Assembly: GCF_005144795.1 (NCBI RefSeq)
Contig: NZ_SWFJ01000006.1
Span: 1-64,000, forward strand
Direction of reading: 5' to 3'
Length of the DNA: 64,000 bases
Source: Streptococcus mitis
Lineage (GTDB): Bacteria; Bacillota; Bacilli; Lactobacillales; Streptococcaceae
Under the pieces are notes generated by a model that made no database searches, was not told the DNA's origin, and was given only the letters and a program-made list of their open reading frames with translations. The position numbers and the translations under genes were made by a program. Within the stretch, counting starts at the first letter, position 1, and the number at the start of each line of letters is the position of its first letter. Positions 1 through 10,500 of the stretch are shown piece by piece.

Positions 1-49
1 TTTCCACTTGAACAGAGGTAATATCATCAAATTTTATCTTGTAACTCAT
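1..49 (-). CDS. 5' end of probable LXG-type T7SS effector (partial)
   Basis: Only the first 16 codons are present, starting MSYKIKFDDITSVQVE and leaving the window at its left edge. A strong ribosome site (GGGAGG) sits 5 nt before the ATG, and the gene follows the stop of the upstream small gene by 9 nt, so it is the next member of the same operon. In streptococcal T7SS loci the two small helical genes just upstream normally precede an LXG-domain toxin, which is why this call is made. The 16 residues themselves are too few to prove the domain; another small T7SS partner protein is possible. Confidence 0.45.
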   Translation of the reverse strand, partial: MSYKIKFDDITSVQVE

Positions 50-58
50 AGAACCTCC

Positions 59-343
59 CTACTGCAAGCCAGAAAACATTGTTTGTCCCAATACTGTATC
101 TGTACGGGCCAACTCTTTTCCTGTAGCGGACATCAAGGCGATGTCTGTTCCCAATAAGGACGTATAGCTCGTCATCAACTGATAGAGCTCATTGAATTGT
201 TCCTGATACAAATCGAGCACCTTGGATTCCGATGTCGTGTTGAAGTTTGGCTTACTCACTCCAGCCAAACTAGCCTGAGCCTTGGTCAAACTACTGATGT
301 GCGCGTTAAACAGAACCTCAGATAATTGAATCGTTCCATACAT
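59..343 (-). CDS. Small helical T7SS partner protein (TIGR04197/DUF3130-like, Lap1 type)
   Basis: This 94-residue protein looks like the SACOL2603/DUF3130 family of small alpha-helical proteins encoded next to LXG effectors, which are thought to dock the effector to the ESX machine. It is mostly helical, with no signal peptide or membrane segment. The ATG at 343 (MYGTIQLSE) is chosen over longer in-frame options because it has an excellent ribosome site, GGAGGGG, about 7 nt upstream, and because upstream starts would overlap the preceding gene. It sits 4 nt after the DUF5082-like gene and 9 nt before the probable effector, so the three are one operon. Family assignment is from residue pattern and context, not from a search. 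Confidence 0.65.
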   Translation of the reverse strand: MYGTIQLSEVLFNAHISSLTKAQASLAGVSKPNFNTTSESKVLDLYQEQFNELYQLMTSYTSLLGTDIALMSATGKELARTDTVLGQTMFSGLQ

Positions 344-347
344 GACC

Positions 348-782
348 TTACCCCTCCTTCGTATGTAGTAACTTCTCGATGAAATTTCCCAGATTGTTAA
401 TCTGACTTTGGCACCAACCAATAATGCCATGTTCTTCATTTTTTTGGTTTTCCAACCTAGTGATTTCATCACAGATGGCATCATAGAAGGTATTCATCTC
501 CGTTTGAAAACTCGTATAGTCACTAGAGAAGGTTTCCCACTGCTTGGTGAAATCATCCTTTTGTTTGCCTTGCCATTCTGGCTGAATATTTCGGTGCATG
601 ATGGGATACTTGATATTGTGAACATTTTGTTGGATTTCCCCTACAGACTTCTTGGCCGTACGAAGACGTTCCAATTTTTCATCGATGGAAGTAATCCGTG
701 ATTGGGCAGAGGAGATGCTGGCGGAGTAGGCATTCACTCTACCTTGAAGATAATAGATTTGATCATAGTCTATTTGCCCCAT
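348..782 (-). CDS. Coiled-coil T7SS-associated protein (DUF5082/YwqH-like, Lap2 type)
   Basis: A 144-residue, almost entirely helical protein with heptad-like stretches at about residues 15-60 and 90-125. It has no signal peptide or membrane segment. It resembles the YwqH/DUF5082 family found upstream of LXG toxins in Firmicutes type VII loci, where such proteins act as targeting or chaperone partners of the effector. A central W-Q-G motif (PEWQGK, about residues 68-73) recalls the WXG turn of ESX substrates. It lies 3 nt downstream of the DUF4176 gene and 4 nt upstream of the second small helical gene. Function as an effector partner is inferred from position. Confidence 0.65.
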   Translation of the reverse strand: MGQIDYDQIYYLQGRVNAYSASISSAQSRITSIDEKLERLRTAKKSVGEIQQNVHNIKYPIMHRNIQPEWQGKQKDDFTKQWETFSSDYTSFQTEMNTFYDAICDEITRLENQKNEEHGIIGWCQSQINNLGNFIEKLLHTKEG

Positions 783-785
783 GTA

Positions 786-1115
786 TTAGCCTCCTAGTTC
801 ATTTACTTCATTCAACTCAGCAACATTCCCTTTAGGAATATCTGTTGTAGAGACAACCGAAGCAATATGTTCTAACATAAGCTCATTATCATCATCGCTA
901 TAGCCCTCTTGAACAACCTTAAAAACATCTTCATGATTAAAGTAGATAAGGCTATCTCCTACCATTCCTTCTGGATAGAGACAGGCTCCGTAATCAAAAC
1001 GGTAGAGATCTCCTTTGACGGGTGCTGCAATCACACGAGCAATGATGAGCATCTTTTTAGTACTTCCCTTTAAAACAATAACACTGCCTAGTGGTAATAA
1101 TTTAGTATCTGACAT
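786..1115 (-). CDS. DUF4176 family T7SS accessory protein
   Basis: A 109-residue soluble protein beginning with LLPLGSVIVLKG, the typical opening of DUF4176 proteins, which are common in Gram-positive type VII secretion clusters. The first 75 residues look like a small beta-barrel-type fold with a conserved Y-FDYGACLYPEG segment, and the last 30 residues are acidic and probably flexible. The gene starts 11 nt after essC and precedes the LXG-partner genes, so it bridges the core machine and the cargo module. No enzymatic motif is visible and the molecular role of the family is not known to me. Confidence 0.7.
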   Translation of the reverse strand: MSDTKLLPLGSVIVLKGSTKKMLIIARVIAAPVKGDLYRFDYGACLYPEGMVGDSLIYFNHEDVFKVVQEGYSDDDNELMLEHIASVVSTTDIPKGNVAELNEVNELGG

Positions 1116-1126
1116 AAATAACCTCT

Positions 1127-4100
1127 CTAAATTTCTAATAATTGAACGGATTCATAATGATCTGGATAAAGAATGTAACCCTGGTTCGGTTTCAGTGCAG
1201 GTTCATTCATGATATAAGGATAGCGAGTATGATCTTGATCGCTAATACGTACACCGAGAAAGACTTGTTCTACTAGCTGATTAACTAGTTTGACAAAATT
1301 GTCGTAATTGTTCGCTACTAGATCTTGGTAGGCGCCTATAAAGAGCAAGGTTACTCCATACTGAGCTCCTTCACTAAGGAGTTGCTTGAAGTCCACTTCA
1401 CTCACTCCAGCCGCCATAGCCGTCGCAGCAATATCAGGTATCAAAATTAACCATTTTGGATAGTCCTGACTCGGAGACGCAACCCGTTTCTTAAAGTCTT
1501 CTAATATCGTCTTCATGACATTATCAACCTCTAAAGAAGTATCAAATCGTTGAATACCATCAAAGAACTGATTGTTAATACGCTGACTAGGATCTAAAAT
1601 AACAGTATTATACACTCCTGATAAACGGTTTAGGTGATATTCTAGTAATTTATAGTAATTCGTTACAAAAGCAGGACTGTCTGAGGCTATAAGAAGAGGG
1701 TGTTCAAAACTAAAGGTTGCTGGAACAACGGCTTCTCTTTCAAGACCCAAGATAAAGTCTTGACTGCTTTCTAAGATTTCTGACATCACCTCTTTGGTTA
1801 CCTTTTCTGGTAACATTGGGATACCTGCAGGAAGTGGGCCATCGTATGCCATAGCCATTGCTTCTTGTTCTGTACGAACTTCTTTTATGTAGTCCGTATA
1901 ATGTTCACTGCTGTATGGCAACATCACTTGGAATTGGACAATATCATCCAATTTAGCTATGGCACGGCCTTTGATTTCATCGAGTGGAATATTTGAACGT
2001 CCTACTACACCTGATAAGTCACTGGTATCAAATAAGAAGAGAGAAATCTTGGTCTTAAAGTTCGATTGTAGCTGTAGACGCATCGCATTGAGACGAGAAA
2101 GTGTTACAACCAGATAGATCCCTAGAGAGGCACCATCTCGAGAAATGACATTTAAAGTATCATAAAAGGCATCGACAAACGGGGCATCCATTACACTATC
2201 AAAACCATCTATCTCTATGAAAATAGTTGGAAAACTCTCATCTGACAACTGATTGTATTGCCTTAGATTTGTGGCTCTTGCTTGCGAAAGAGCATGTTTC
2301 CGAGTTTTTATCTCTCTATTCAAGAATCGAAGGGATTTCATGATTTTCTCAGTTTCATCCAAGGTGAAATAATCTGCAACATGAGGAAAATCTGAAATAG
2401 AGATTAAGCCACTGGTACCAAAATCATAGAGGTAGAAATGGACCTGTTCTGGTGTGTGCTTACGAATCACATCCATCGCAAAGTTCTGTAGAAAAGTGGA
2501 CTTACCGAATCCCGGGCTAGAAACCAACAAAATATGACCTCTTTGTTCCATATTGAAGTAAAGGGGAGATTGTTCCTGTCTTTCTGGAATATCTTGATAC
2601 CCAATTAAAATAGGTTGCAACGCCTCTGAACGTCCCCAATAATCCTTGTAGTTAGTCGATTGTGTATCTTTAGCATATATCTTCTCTTCAAGTGGTGGCA
2701 ACCAAGGACTGGCTACCTGATGAATATGAAGACCATCAAAGACTTCACGGGCTTTTTCTACAATGGCGTCTAATTCTGTTGGAACAGCCTTTGCTTCTTT
2801 TTTATTGACTAAACCACTCAAATCTTTATTAATGGCATTGTATTGACCATTACTTGTAATCTCATACACAGTTGTGTTTTTTTGAACATGATTTCGTCCT
2901 TCTGGATTATAATCCGCGCCTGACCAAGCACTTTGGAATAGCTCATAGATTTCATTGTTTCCGACTTGAAGATAGGCTCTACCTGTCTGGGTGATTTCTG
3001 CGGCATCAGGTGTTTTGATTACTTCTCTAGAATCTGCAGCATCCTGTACTTTAAGAGCTATTTTAAACTTAGAGTTCGACCAAATTTGATCGTTGACAAC
3101 CCCACTAGGTTTTTGGGTTGCTAAAATTAATTTAACCCCCAATGATCGACCAATACGAGCCGTAGAGACCAATTCGTCCATGAAATCAGGTTGATTCGCC
3201 TTCAACTCTGCAAACTCATCACTAATGATTAATAGATGTGGTAATGGTTCTTTGACCTTCCCTTCTTTGAAGAGTTTCATGTACTGGTTGATATGATTGA
3301 CATCATTTTCTGCAAAAATACGCTGACGCTTCTTAAGTTCAGCTTTGATAGATACCAGAGCTCGATTGGCCTGGTTGCCATCCAAGTTTGTAATCGTACC
3401 AACAACATGAGGTAGGTCTGCAAAGAGATTAGCCATCCCTCCACCTTTATAGTCAATCAAGAGGAAAGCAACCTCATACGGATGGTAGTTCACAGCTAAA
3501 GATAGAATGTAGGACTGAATAAGCTCAGACTTCCCTGATCCCGTCGTACCAGCAATCAATCCATGAGGTCCATGCGCCTTCTCATGGATGTTTAGATAAA
3601 GAATATCATCTCTACCTCGAACTCCTAGAGGAACAGCCATTGTTTGGAAAGTTTCATTGTCTTGCCATCGTTTTAAAAGTTCTAGTTCCTCTACCTTATT
3701 GACTCCATACATCTCTAGGAAGGTAATACTATTCGGAATCGAATTACGCAAAGTCTGAACATGATGAATACCCGCAAGATTTCTCGCAAAGTTTTCCTTT
3801 TCCGATAAACTTATAGGAGGAAGAGGCATAATTTCTTTATTTGTATAATTGCCATCCTGAAGTAATACTGTACCTTTTTTATCTCCTCGATAGTCAACAA
3901 CTGTCTTAACGTGTTCTGGTAGACTTTCAAGTACTTCTTCTACGAATACATAATGAATCCCTAAATGGGATAAATCTTCATTGATGTACTCCATAATGTT
4001 GTGATCCAACATCAGGCTTAAATCTGTAAGAAAGAGAATATAATGAGGACTGTATTGCTTTTCTTTCCCTTTATCCTGCTCACTATCTAACTTTCTATCT

Positions 4101-5503
4101 TTAATAACTTGATAGAGCGACGTTAATAGTTGATCTCGAGTACGTTGATTGTAAACAAAACCACGGCTATTTAGTGCTTTTATTTTCGTATGAGGTAACC
4201 ATCGGCTCCAATTCCATAACTCAAACTCTTCCTCTCGGAAAATTGGAATAAACTGCAAATCATGGTAACTTTGGAAAGTCGCTAATTGCATCATCATCTG
4301 TTGAACTTGTTCAATCACTATTTGCCGTGTCCCGATATAACCCGTAGGATTTGTTAATGTATGTGTAATAGGTACCTGCTTAGTCACACGATAGTAGGAA
4401 AGTAGTTCTTGAATTTTTTGGTTAGCAGCTACATTATATTTTGTTAATTCAGAATCTGAATACTCAATAGAAAAACTAGAGTTAACTTCGCCCAATCCTA
4501 AGCGATAAGATAAGAAATCGAAGTGATAGAGTGTTTTCTCATAAATTCGTCGATCAGTCTTTTCTACCATTTCCAAAATATGAACTGTATCAGGGAAATG
4601 ATAAAACAGAGCTCCAACTTGTTCGTCATGTAAGTCAGCTAACTGTGAATATTTGGTTTCCAAATATTCCATATAATCAACAATTTTCTGTTCTTGAAGT
4701 TCCTTATGTGATTTTTTATCAGAAAAATAAGTATGAATGGAAGTTCCAATAGTAATGACAGACATCCCCATCATCATGAACATCATGCCACCACTACGTG
4801 TGAAGTAAACCGTTAGTATCGTAAAGACAATCATCGCCAAAGGGGTAATAATCAATCTTAGTAACGATTGTTTGTTACCTTCATCATCTGTTGGTGCCGA
4901 AGCAATCGTTACTTTATCCTCGGGTTCTCTCAGAATAATCCGTGGAGAGCGATGAAATTCTTTTGAACGATCCTCAACCATTACTTCAGAAAAAGGCAGT
5001 AAGCTCGTCTCAATAGAAAATAGTGAATGAATCGATAAGATTTGTTTTTGAACGGATAAAGCTAGACCTTGTTCAAAAACAAGTTGGTCCATATCTTGAA
5101 TATTTTGCGTCCCTGTTCTTCTTTCACCATTAAGATAATATGGACTAGCACTATAAATCGTCTTATTTGTCCCATCAAAGCTCAAAATGATTTCTATAGG
5201 AAAATCAACTAAGCGAATAGTCGCTTCTTTCTTATCTGATAAATATAGTATTTTTTCGGGAAGAAGGTAATACTCGGTGTTTTTAATAATCAATAAGGAT
5301 ACACTTATATCTTCAGCTATGGAAACCAAATGATACCCATAAGAATAAGTCTCTCCGAGCAGTTCAACTCCCGTTTCCTTGACTTCCAACACCACATTTT
5401 CAAGAATAGGAAGATAGATATTAGAAGCTATAGAAGGCCCCAGTTGATAGGTATTTCCTGTATAGAGTGGATAAACATTGTCTTCAAAAAATAAATAATT
5501 CAT
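1127..5503 (-). CDS. essC: Type VII secretion ATPase EssC (FtsK/SpoIIIE family)
   Basis: This 1458-residue membrane ATPase is the motor of the secretion system. Residues 1-200 form the forkhead-associated-like N-terminal region typical of EssC. Two membrane segments follow at about 212-258. The first canonical FtsK domain has Walker A GTTGSGKSE near residue 652, the LLIDYKGGG motif about 30 residues later, and Walker B LLIISDEF. A second ATPase domain carries GFGKST near residue 998 and FIEIDGFD. A third, degenerate domain occupies roughly 1250-1458 and lacks a clear P-loop. Length matches EssC of other Firmicutes (about 1450-1480). It follows essB by 9 nt. The C-terminal domain of EssC is known to co-vary with the effectors encoded next to it. 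Confidence 0.95.
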   Translation of the reverse strand: MNYLFFEDNVYPLYTGNTYQLGPSIASNIYLPILENVVLEVKETGVELLGETYSYGYHLVSIAEDISVSLLIIKNTEYYLLPEKILYLSDKKEATIRLVDFPIEIILSFDGTNKTIYSASPYYLNGERRTGTQNIQDMDQLVFEQGLALSVQKQILSIHSLFSIETSLLPFSEVMVEDRSKEFHRSPRIILREPEDKVTIASAPTDDEGNKQSLLRLIITPLAMIVFTILTVYFTRSGGMMFMMMGMSVITIGTSIHTYFSDKKSHKELQEQKIVDYMEYLETKYSQLADLHDEQVGALFYHFPDTVHILEMVEKTDRRIYEKTLYHFDFLSYRLGLGEVNSSFSIEYSDSELTKYNVAANQKIQELLSYYRVTKQVPITHTLTNPTGYIGTRQIVIEQVQQMMMQLATFQSYHDLQFIPIFREEEFELWNWSRWLPHTKIKALNSRGFVYNQRTRDQLLTSLYQVIKDRKLDSEQDKGKEKQYSPHYILFLTDLSLMLDHNIMEYINEDLSHLGIHYVFVEEVLESLPEHVKTVVDYRGDKKGTVLLQDGNYTNKEIMPLPPISLSEKENFARNLAGIHHVQTLRNSIPNSITFLEMYGVNKVEELELLKRWQDNETFQTMAVPLGVRGRDDILYLNIHEKAHGPHGLIAGTTGSGKSELIQSYILSLAVNYHPYEVAFLLIDYKGGGMANLFADLPHVVGTITNLDGNQANRALVSIKAELKKRQRIFAENDVNHINQYMKLFKEGKVKEPLPHLLIISDEFAELKANQPDFMDELVSTARIGRSLGVKLILATQKPSGVVNDQIWSNSKFKIALKVQDAADSREVIKTPDAAEITQTGRAYLQVGNNEIYELFQSAWSGADYNPEGRNHVQKNTTVYEITSNGQYNAINKDLSGLVNKKEAKAVPTELDAIVEKAREVFDGLHIHQVASPWLPPLEEKIYAKDTQSTNYKDYWGRSEALQPILIGYQDIPERQEQSPLYFNMEQRGHILLVSSPGFGKSTFLQNFAMDVIRKHTPEQVHFYLYDFGTSGLISISDFPHVADYFTLDETEKIMKSLRFLNREIKTRKHALSQARATNLRQYNQLSDESFPTIFIEIDGFDSVMDAPFVDAFYDTLNVISRDGASLGIYLVVTLSRLNAMRLQLQSNFKTKISLFLFDTSDLSGVVGRSNIPLDEIKGRAIAKLDDIVQFQVMLPYSSEHYTDYIKEVRTEQEAMAMAYDGPLPAGIPMLPEKVTKEVMSEILESSQDFILGLEREAVVPATFSFEHPLLIASDSPAFVTNYYKLLEYHLNRLSGVYNTVILDPSQRINNQFFDGIQRFDTSLEVDNVMKTILEDFKKRVASPSQDYPKWLILIPDIAATAMAAGVSEVDFKQLLSEGAQYGVTLLFIGAYQDLVANNYDNFVKLVNQLVEQVFLGVRISDQDHTRYPYIMNEPALKPNQGYILYPDHYESVQLLEI

Positions 5504-5512
5504 AGACCACTC

Positions 5513-6667
5513 CTATCTTGACTCTGTTGAAGTTGAAGGCGTATTCGACTTATTCGCCTCTGGTGTTAGGTAGTTTTTCTTCAATTCTTCCAATTTACTC
5601 TTATAATTGTTTAGTTGCTCAGTACGTTGTTCAGATGTGAGGTTAGGATTTCTCTGAACTTCATCAACCTTTTTGGTAAGACCATACATCAATAATTGTG
5701 GGTCATCTAAGTAACTTGCAATATCTATAGCTTCATCAACTTTCGACTGCCCAATTAAGACCCAGTAACGAAGATAGTCTGTACTTGATTGACTTGATAT
5801 TTTGGATAGCTCTGTCTTTTGCGCTTCTGTTAAAGGCTCTGTTTTAATGACGGAATAAGCCACCATATAAGCATCATCTTGACTAAGTGATTTAGAATCT
5901 GTATTTTTAACAGTAGATACAACCGATGAATAATCTTGGTTTACAAAAGCCAAACGTAAATCTGAAATCATTTGTTGATTAGGCATAGCGAACAATGCAA
6001 AGTAAAACACTCCAACAATTGATAGCACTCCAATAAATGATGCAATAATGGTAGTCCACTTCAACCGCGACACAAGTTTATTAGGAACACGTGAGAATTT
6101 TTCTTTATTTTGTTCCTTTTCTTCTAAGTATTTTTCTAGTAGTAATGCTATAATTTCATCCAAGTTTTCAGACTTCATGATAGTCTCACAAAACAGTTTT
6201 CCTTTATAAAATGGCGACTGTCCCTCCACTAATTTTTCATAACTTACCTTTTTATCTAATAGAGATACTATCATAGCTTTAAAGTTAACTGTAAACGCCT
6301 CCAGCTTCAATGCATCATAGGGAGGCACTTGCCCTTTAACACCACGAAAAATGAATAGAGGGTTCCCATTTCGTGAAAACACTAAATTACTAGGTGATAA
6401 TTCATAAGTATAAATTGAATCCTTCAGCGAGTTAAATAATTGACCAACATTGATCAGATGACGTAATTTTTCTTCCTCAATCATCGTAGTCAGCTTATCC
6501 CAAGAATAATATTCATCAGTCAATAGACTTTCAATCGTTAGTTTACCTTCTTCCTCAATAACATTTTGATTCACAAAATAAGGTTGTATTGCTGTTAATA
6601 AAGCATAAGCTATTTCACGATTTCCCTTGATATCTCCAACTACTAATTCAATTTTTTGAACTTCCAT
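5513..6667 (-). CDS. essB: Type VII secretion protein EssB (YukC family)
   Basis: A 384-residue bitopic membrane protein of the EssB/YukC family, a core part of the T7SSb channel. Residues 1-205 form the cytoplasmic pseudokinase-like domain. A single membrane helix lies at about 208-230 (TIIASFIGVLSIVGVFYFAL). The extracytoplasmic part has repeated helices and ends in a Ser/Thr/Asn-rich tail. YukC-type proteins bridge EssC to the other membrane subunits. The gene lies 14 nt after esaB and 9 nt before essC, in the usual order for these loci. Confidence 0.93.
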   Translation of the reverse strand: MEVQKIELVVGDIKGNREIAYALLTAIQPYFVNQNVIEEEGKLTIESLLTDEYYSWDKLTTMIEEEKLRHLINVGQLFNSLKDSIYTYELSPSNLVFSRNGNPLFIFRGVKGQVPPYDALKLEAFTVNFKAMIVSLLDKKVSYEKLVEGQSPFYKGKLFCETIMKSENLDEIIALLLEKYLEEKEQNKEKFSRVPNKLVSRLKWTTIIASFIGVLSIVGVFYFALFAMPNQQMISDLRLAFVNQDYSSVVSTVKNTDSKSLSQDDAYMVAYSVIKTEPLTEAQKTELSKISSQSSTDYLRYWVLIGQSKVDEAIDIASYLDDPQLLMYGLTKKVDEVQRNPNLTSEQRTEQLNNYKSKLEELKKNYLTPEANKSNTPSTSTESR

Positions 6668-6681
6668 ACCTGACTCCCTTA

Positions 6682-6924
6682 CTATATTCTTTCCAGGTTT
6701 AATAAAACTCCGTCTTTCACTAATACTAGACTGCTCGTACTAGCAAGAATTTCTCCTGACTGTTGATTTCTTACACTTGGATTCATTACCTTAATTCCAA
6801 TACCATAAGTATCTGAGACGATTTGTATCAATTCTTTAATCGTTAACTCAGTAGGGACCCTTAAATCTAATATTTTAGATAAAAAAGGCGAACAATCCAG
6901 ACTAATATTGATGTACTCTTCCAT
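6682..6924 (-). CDS. esaB: Ubiquitin-like T7SS protein EsaB (YukD family)
   Basis: An 80-residue cytoplasmic protein with the alternating beta/helix pattern of the YukD/EsaB ubiquitin-like fold (IKELIQIVSDTY helix, then two hydrophobic strands). It lies between essA and essB as in other T7SSb loci. In S. aureus EsaB is needed for secretion, but its biochemical role is unclear. The start at 6924 has GGAG 8 nt upstream. It is the first gene after a terminator and has its own promoter, so it probably begins the esaB-essB-essC transcript. Confidence 0.88.
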   Translation of the reverse strand: MEEYINISLDCSPFLSKILDLRVPTELTIKELIQIVSDTYGIGIKVMNPSVRNQQSGEILASTSSLVLVKDGVLLNLERI

Positions 6925-6955
6925 ATAAAACTCCTAAATCTATTATGCTATGCCT

Positions 6956-6984
6956 ATTATATCACGCAAAACATGAATATTAAA
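6956..6984 (-). promoter_or_regulatory. Promoter of the esaB-essB-essC unit
   Basis: On the minus strand an extended -10, TGA-TATAAT (TATAAT at 6956-6961), lies 31 nt before the esaB ATG. The -35 hexamer at 17 bp spacing (TTTAAT, 6979-6984) is weak. It falls directly downstream of the essA terminator, which supports a new transcription start here. Confidence 0.6.
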
Positions 6985-6999
6985 GAACTTTCTATTTAT

Positions 7000-7023
7000 A
7001 AAAAGAGATACATTTTGTATCTC
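7000..7023 (-). terminator. Intrinsic terminator after essA
   Basis: The arms GAGATACA (7005-7012) and TGTATCTC (7016-7023) form an 8-bp perfect stem with a 3-nt loop. On the minus strand it is followed by TTTTT. It lies 25 nt past the essA stop codon and upstream of esaB. Confidence 0.75.
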
Positions 7024-7047
7024 CCTTTATGTATTTTTCTATCGACT

Positions 7048-7509
7048 TTATTGTTTAGCTATATGTAACTTTTTATAAAAGAGCGAGTAAATTGTGACAA
7101 TCATCCCTAGTATAAACAATAAAATTGCAGTCCAAGAAACAGGAGACTTTACGTTTTTAAGTGAAACAGTCTTTTTATCACTGTGGTTGATTTGAATCTG
7201 ATTGGTAAATAAAGCAGACTGATACTCATTAACGATATTCTCCGATTCCACTTTAGTGCTAAATAAGTTTGTTTTAACTAATTGATACTTTTCTTTATCC
7301 AATTTTTTAGTTGTATCAATCAATTTATATGTCTCAGGATGAAATAACTTTGTCAAATTACTCTCCTGTTCAAAGTACTGAATCTCTGTTTTCTTGGTAT
7401 TCTTATCTAAAGACGTATCTATTTGCAAAGATCCATCGTTTGCAAAAGCAACACTACCTTTTGTAAAAATTGAAAACAATAGAAAGATAAAGACAATGTT
7501 TTTTTTCAT
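7048..7509 (-). CDS. essA: Type VII secretion protein EssA
   Basis: A 153-residue protein with an N-terminal hydrophobic signal-like helix (about residues 4-23), a charged extracytoplasmic middle, and a C-terminal membrane helix (about 126-144, VSWTAILLFILGMIVTIYSL). Topology, length and position between esaA and esaB match EssA, a small membrane subunit required for T7SSb secretion. Sequence conservation of EssA is low across species, so the call rests on architecture and gene order. The start is 1 nt after the esaA stop, indicating translational coupling. Confidence 0.85.
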   Translation of the reverse strand: MKKNIVFIFLLFSIFTKGSVAFANDGSLQIDTSLDKNTKKTEIQYFEQESNLTKLFHPETYKLIDTTKKLDKEKYQLVKTNLFSTKVESENIVNEYQSALFTNQIQINHSDKKTVSLKNVKSPVSWTAILLFILGMIVTIYSLFYKKLHIAKQ

Positions 7510-7510
7510 A

Positions 7511-10500
7511 TTACTTGCTATCCTTAACTTGGCGATACAAGAAAATATTTACAAGTCCCAAAGCAATTGTTAGAACAACAATTACCATTACTGACTGAAC
7601 AACTCCGTTTTGCTGATTAATGAATAATCTCACTACACCTTCAAGATATGTTAACGGAGAAAGAGTTGTTAAAATAGGAGCTGGATTCACATAATATTCA
7701 TCAAATAATTGAGTTGCTGAAATGATATAAAGCAGTAATAGACTTATGCTTATCAAAAATCCAAGACTTTTTAGTTTATCAAGAAGGATATTCAGACTAT
7801 ATGTCATCATTAGACTCACCAAGACAAGAAGCATTACAAACCAGCTTAATTGACTTACAGAGAAAGCAAGTTTAACTCCAGAAACAATCGCAATTATAGA
7901 ACCAACAGCTACTGAAATCACACTTAGGAAGAACATTGGTCCAGAAGAATTTCTCCATGACAAACGGTCCTTCAAACTGATTAATTTTTGCAATTCTTCT
8001 TTATCTGCATGTTGGAAAAGATAGGCAACAACTAGGCTAACAAGATAGCTGATTAAGATAACAAGGAGTCCTGATCTCTCATCTTGACGATTCGTCTGTG
8101 ACGGTCTATTGGTCGCAGCTGATACGACATTCCCAATTTTAGAAGCATCAACAGGATTCGACAAATATTCATAGACTGCATCATTTTTGGTATTACCCGT
8201 TCTAGTATTGCTCAAAACAGTAGAAAAGTTTTTAAGGAATTCTTCGTTTGAACCATATTCACTAGACATGATATTTTTCAATTCAGAAACGCGTGCACTT
8301 AATGATTTTCCGTCTTTTTCCAATGTATTAACATCATTCGTCAACTGAGTCATAGTAGCTTGTATCGTCTCAGAAACAGCTTGGTTTGCTTTTGTATTGT
8401 CCATCAAGGTTTTACTAGCTGACATCAGTGTACCTAGGTCCCTGTTCATATCCATACTAACATTAACCATACTAGTATTATCTACTTTTTCTGTTTCAAC
8501 AAAACTAGGTTTACCTTTAATCGTTTTATCCACTGATTTGGTCTGTTCAATTAACTGACTTAACTGGGTCATTAAATCTTTGGTTGTTGTTCTCAGCTGT
8601 TCAATGTTAGAGGTTAATTTCTCAGCATTGGCTAATCGAGACTGAATATCCGTCAATTTTTTATCAGAAATCTTCAAATCTGATTTTAGAGCTTCTACTG
8701 TAGTTGCTTTGATTAGATTGGTCACAATAGTCTTGAGGTCACCATTATTTGCTAAGGCAGCAAGAGAACTTTCTGCCGGAACAAACGTAGTGTCTGTGTA
8801 CGTATTTTTAGATAAATCTAAGCCGTAATACGCAGTAACAAGTCCTGATAACTGTAGATACGCCTCAACATCTTTATAAACCGCTTGAGTTAGCTTGGTA
8901 GGGTTGTACTCCCAGTTAGAAATAATGTCTTGCATCTCATAATGACGATTCAAAACTTTTTTTTCTGTTTGATTTATCTTAGTAGTCGTGATGGTCTTCG
9001 TAATTGTGATAATTTCTGTTGGTTTCTGCACATCAGACGTAGAGGAACTTGACGTTACAGCAGTAGCTGGACTAACAGGCGCAGCATGAACTGTCTCATT
9101 CTCTATTTTATCTTTTTCTACATAAGGAGCATCTTCCTTTATAACTTTTACATCTTCTGTCGTATCTAATTGATACTTAACAAGCACAGGTGATAAGACA
9201 TTGAGATCATTTTCATTCTTGATTCCTAGTGTGTATGAAATAGTCATACCTGGAGATGCTTCACTAGGGATAGATACCTGATAACTCCCTCCTCCAAGAT
9301 CAGAAAATCCATAGTTTGATTCTTTAAGATAGTATCCGCTTGGTACTGTTAACGTTAATTTTGAAATTTTCCCTTCAAATGAAGGCAATGTTAGATCACG
9401 TTTTGTTGTGCTCTTAGATTTAATGTCATTCTTTAACTGAGAGAACTCTTCATTTTCAAGTGTTGTAGATTGCAAAGTTGGCAAATCTTTCCCTATATTC
9501 TTACTATACCACCTTATAAAAGCACTAATATTTTTCAAATGTTGTTTATCAGCATCTGACAAAGAGAGATTATTTATAGTTGCATCATCGTAGTATACAC
9601 TTGGCCATTTACTAGTAATTTGATTTTGCATACTATTATTTAACGACTTGATATAACTTCCAAGAGTTTTATTAGCTCCATCTACCGCTGAGGGGTTTTT
9701 AGCCAAGGAAGACTCTACTGCTCCTCTAATCTTTGTATCATAATTTGATAAGGTATCATCAATTTCCTTGTTATTATTCTTCAAGCTTTCGAGAAGTTTT
9801 GCGATATCTTGATTATAGGAAGAAGCCTTATCAGTAGTTTCTTTCCAAATAGCTGGCTCTGATAACTTCTCAGTAACTTGAGTGTTTATAGCAACTAATT
9901 GAGTTAATTGTTCCTTAACTGATAATTTAGAAAATTCCTTATCATAGTTGGCCAAAGACTTTTCTCTATCATCCAAGGAAGTATTCCATTTTTTTTGTTG
10001 CTTATCTATTCCATTTATTGTTCCCTCATATGTCTTATTAACAGAATCAATTGATTTAAAGGCATCATTTGTATTTAACAAGGTCTTGTTAAATGACGAA
10101 TACGATGATAAGAGATTATTCGGTGATGAACTCAACCCATTAAACTGTTGACCATATTGAACAAGAGGATCCACTAACTTATTATTAAAGGACGTTAGTG
10201 ACTCATGTTCATTTGTAACCACATCAGCAACCTGGCCTTGTGCTGTTTTCAAATTCCCGATAATACTAGTGAAATAAATATTAATCAAATCCTTATTAAA
10301 GAGCTCTTTGAAAGCTACTACTGCTTGTTCAGCCTGTTTGACAGTCAGTTGATCACTTGATTGAATTTGATATTGAAACTTCGCCTGAACAGGGGAAGTT
10401 GATTCAATTGCTAAAGCTTCTTCTGAAAATTTACTTGGCAAGACTATCATCAACTGATAAGTCTCATTTTTTAGACCGTTTTCAGCGATTGACCGAGAAA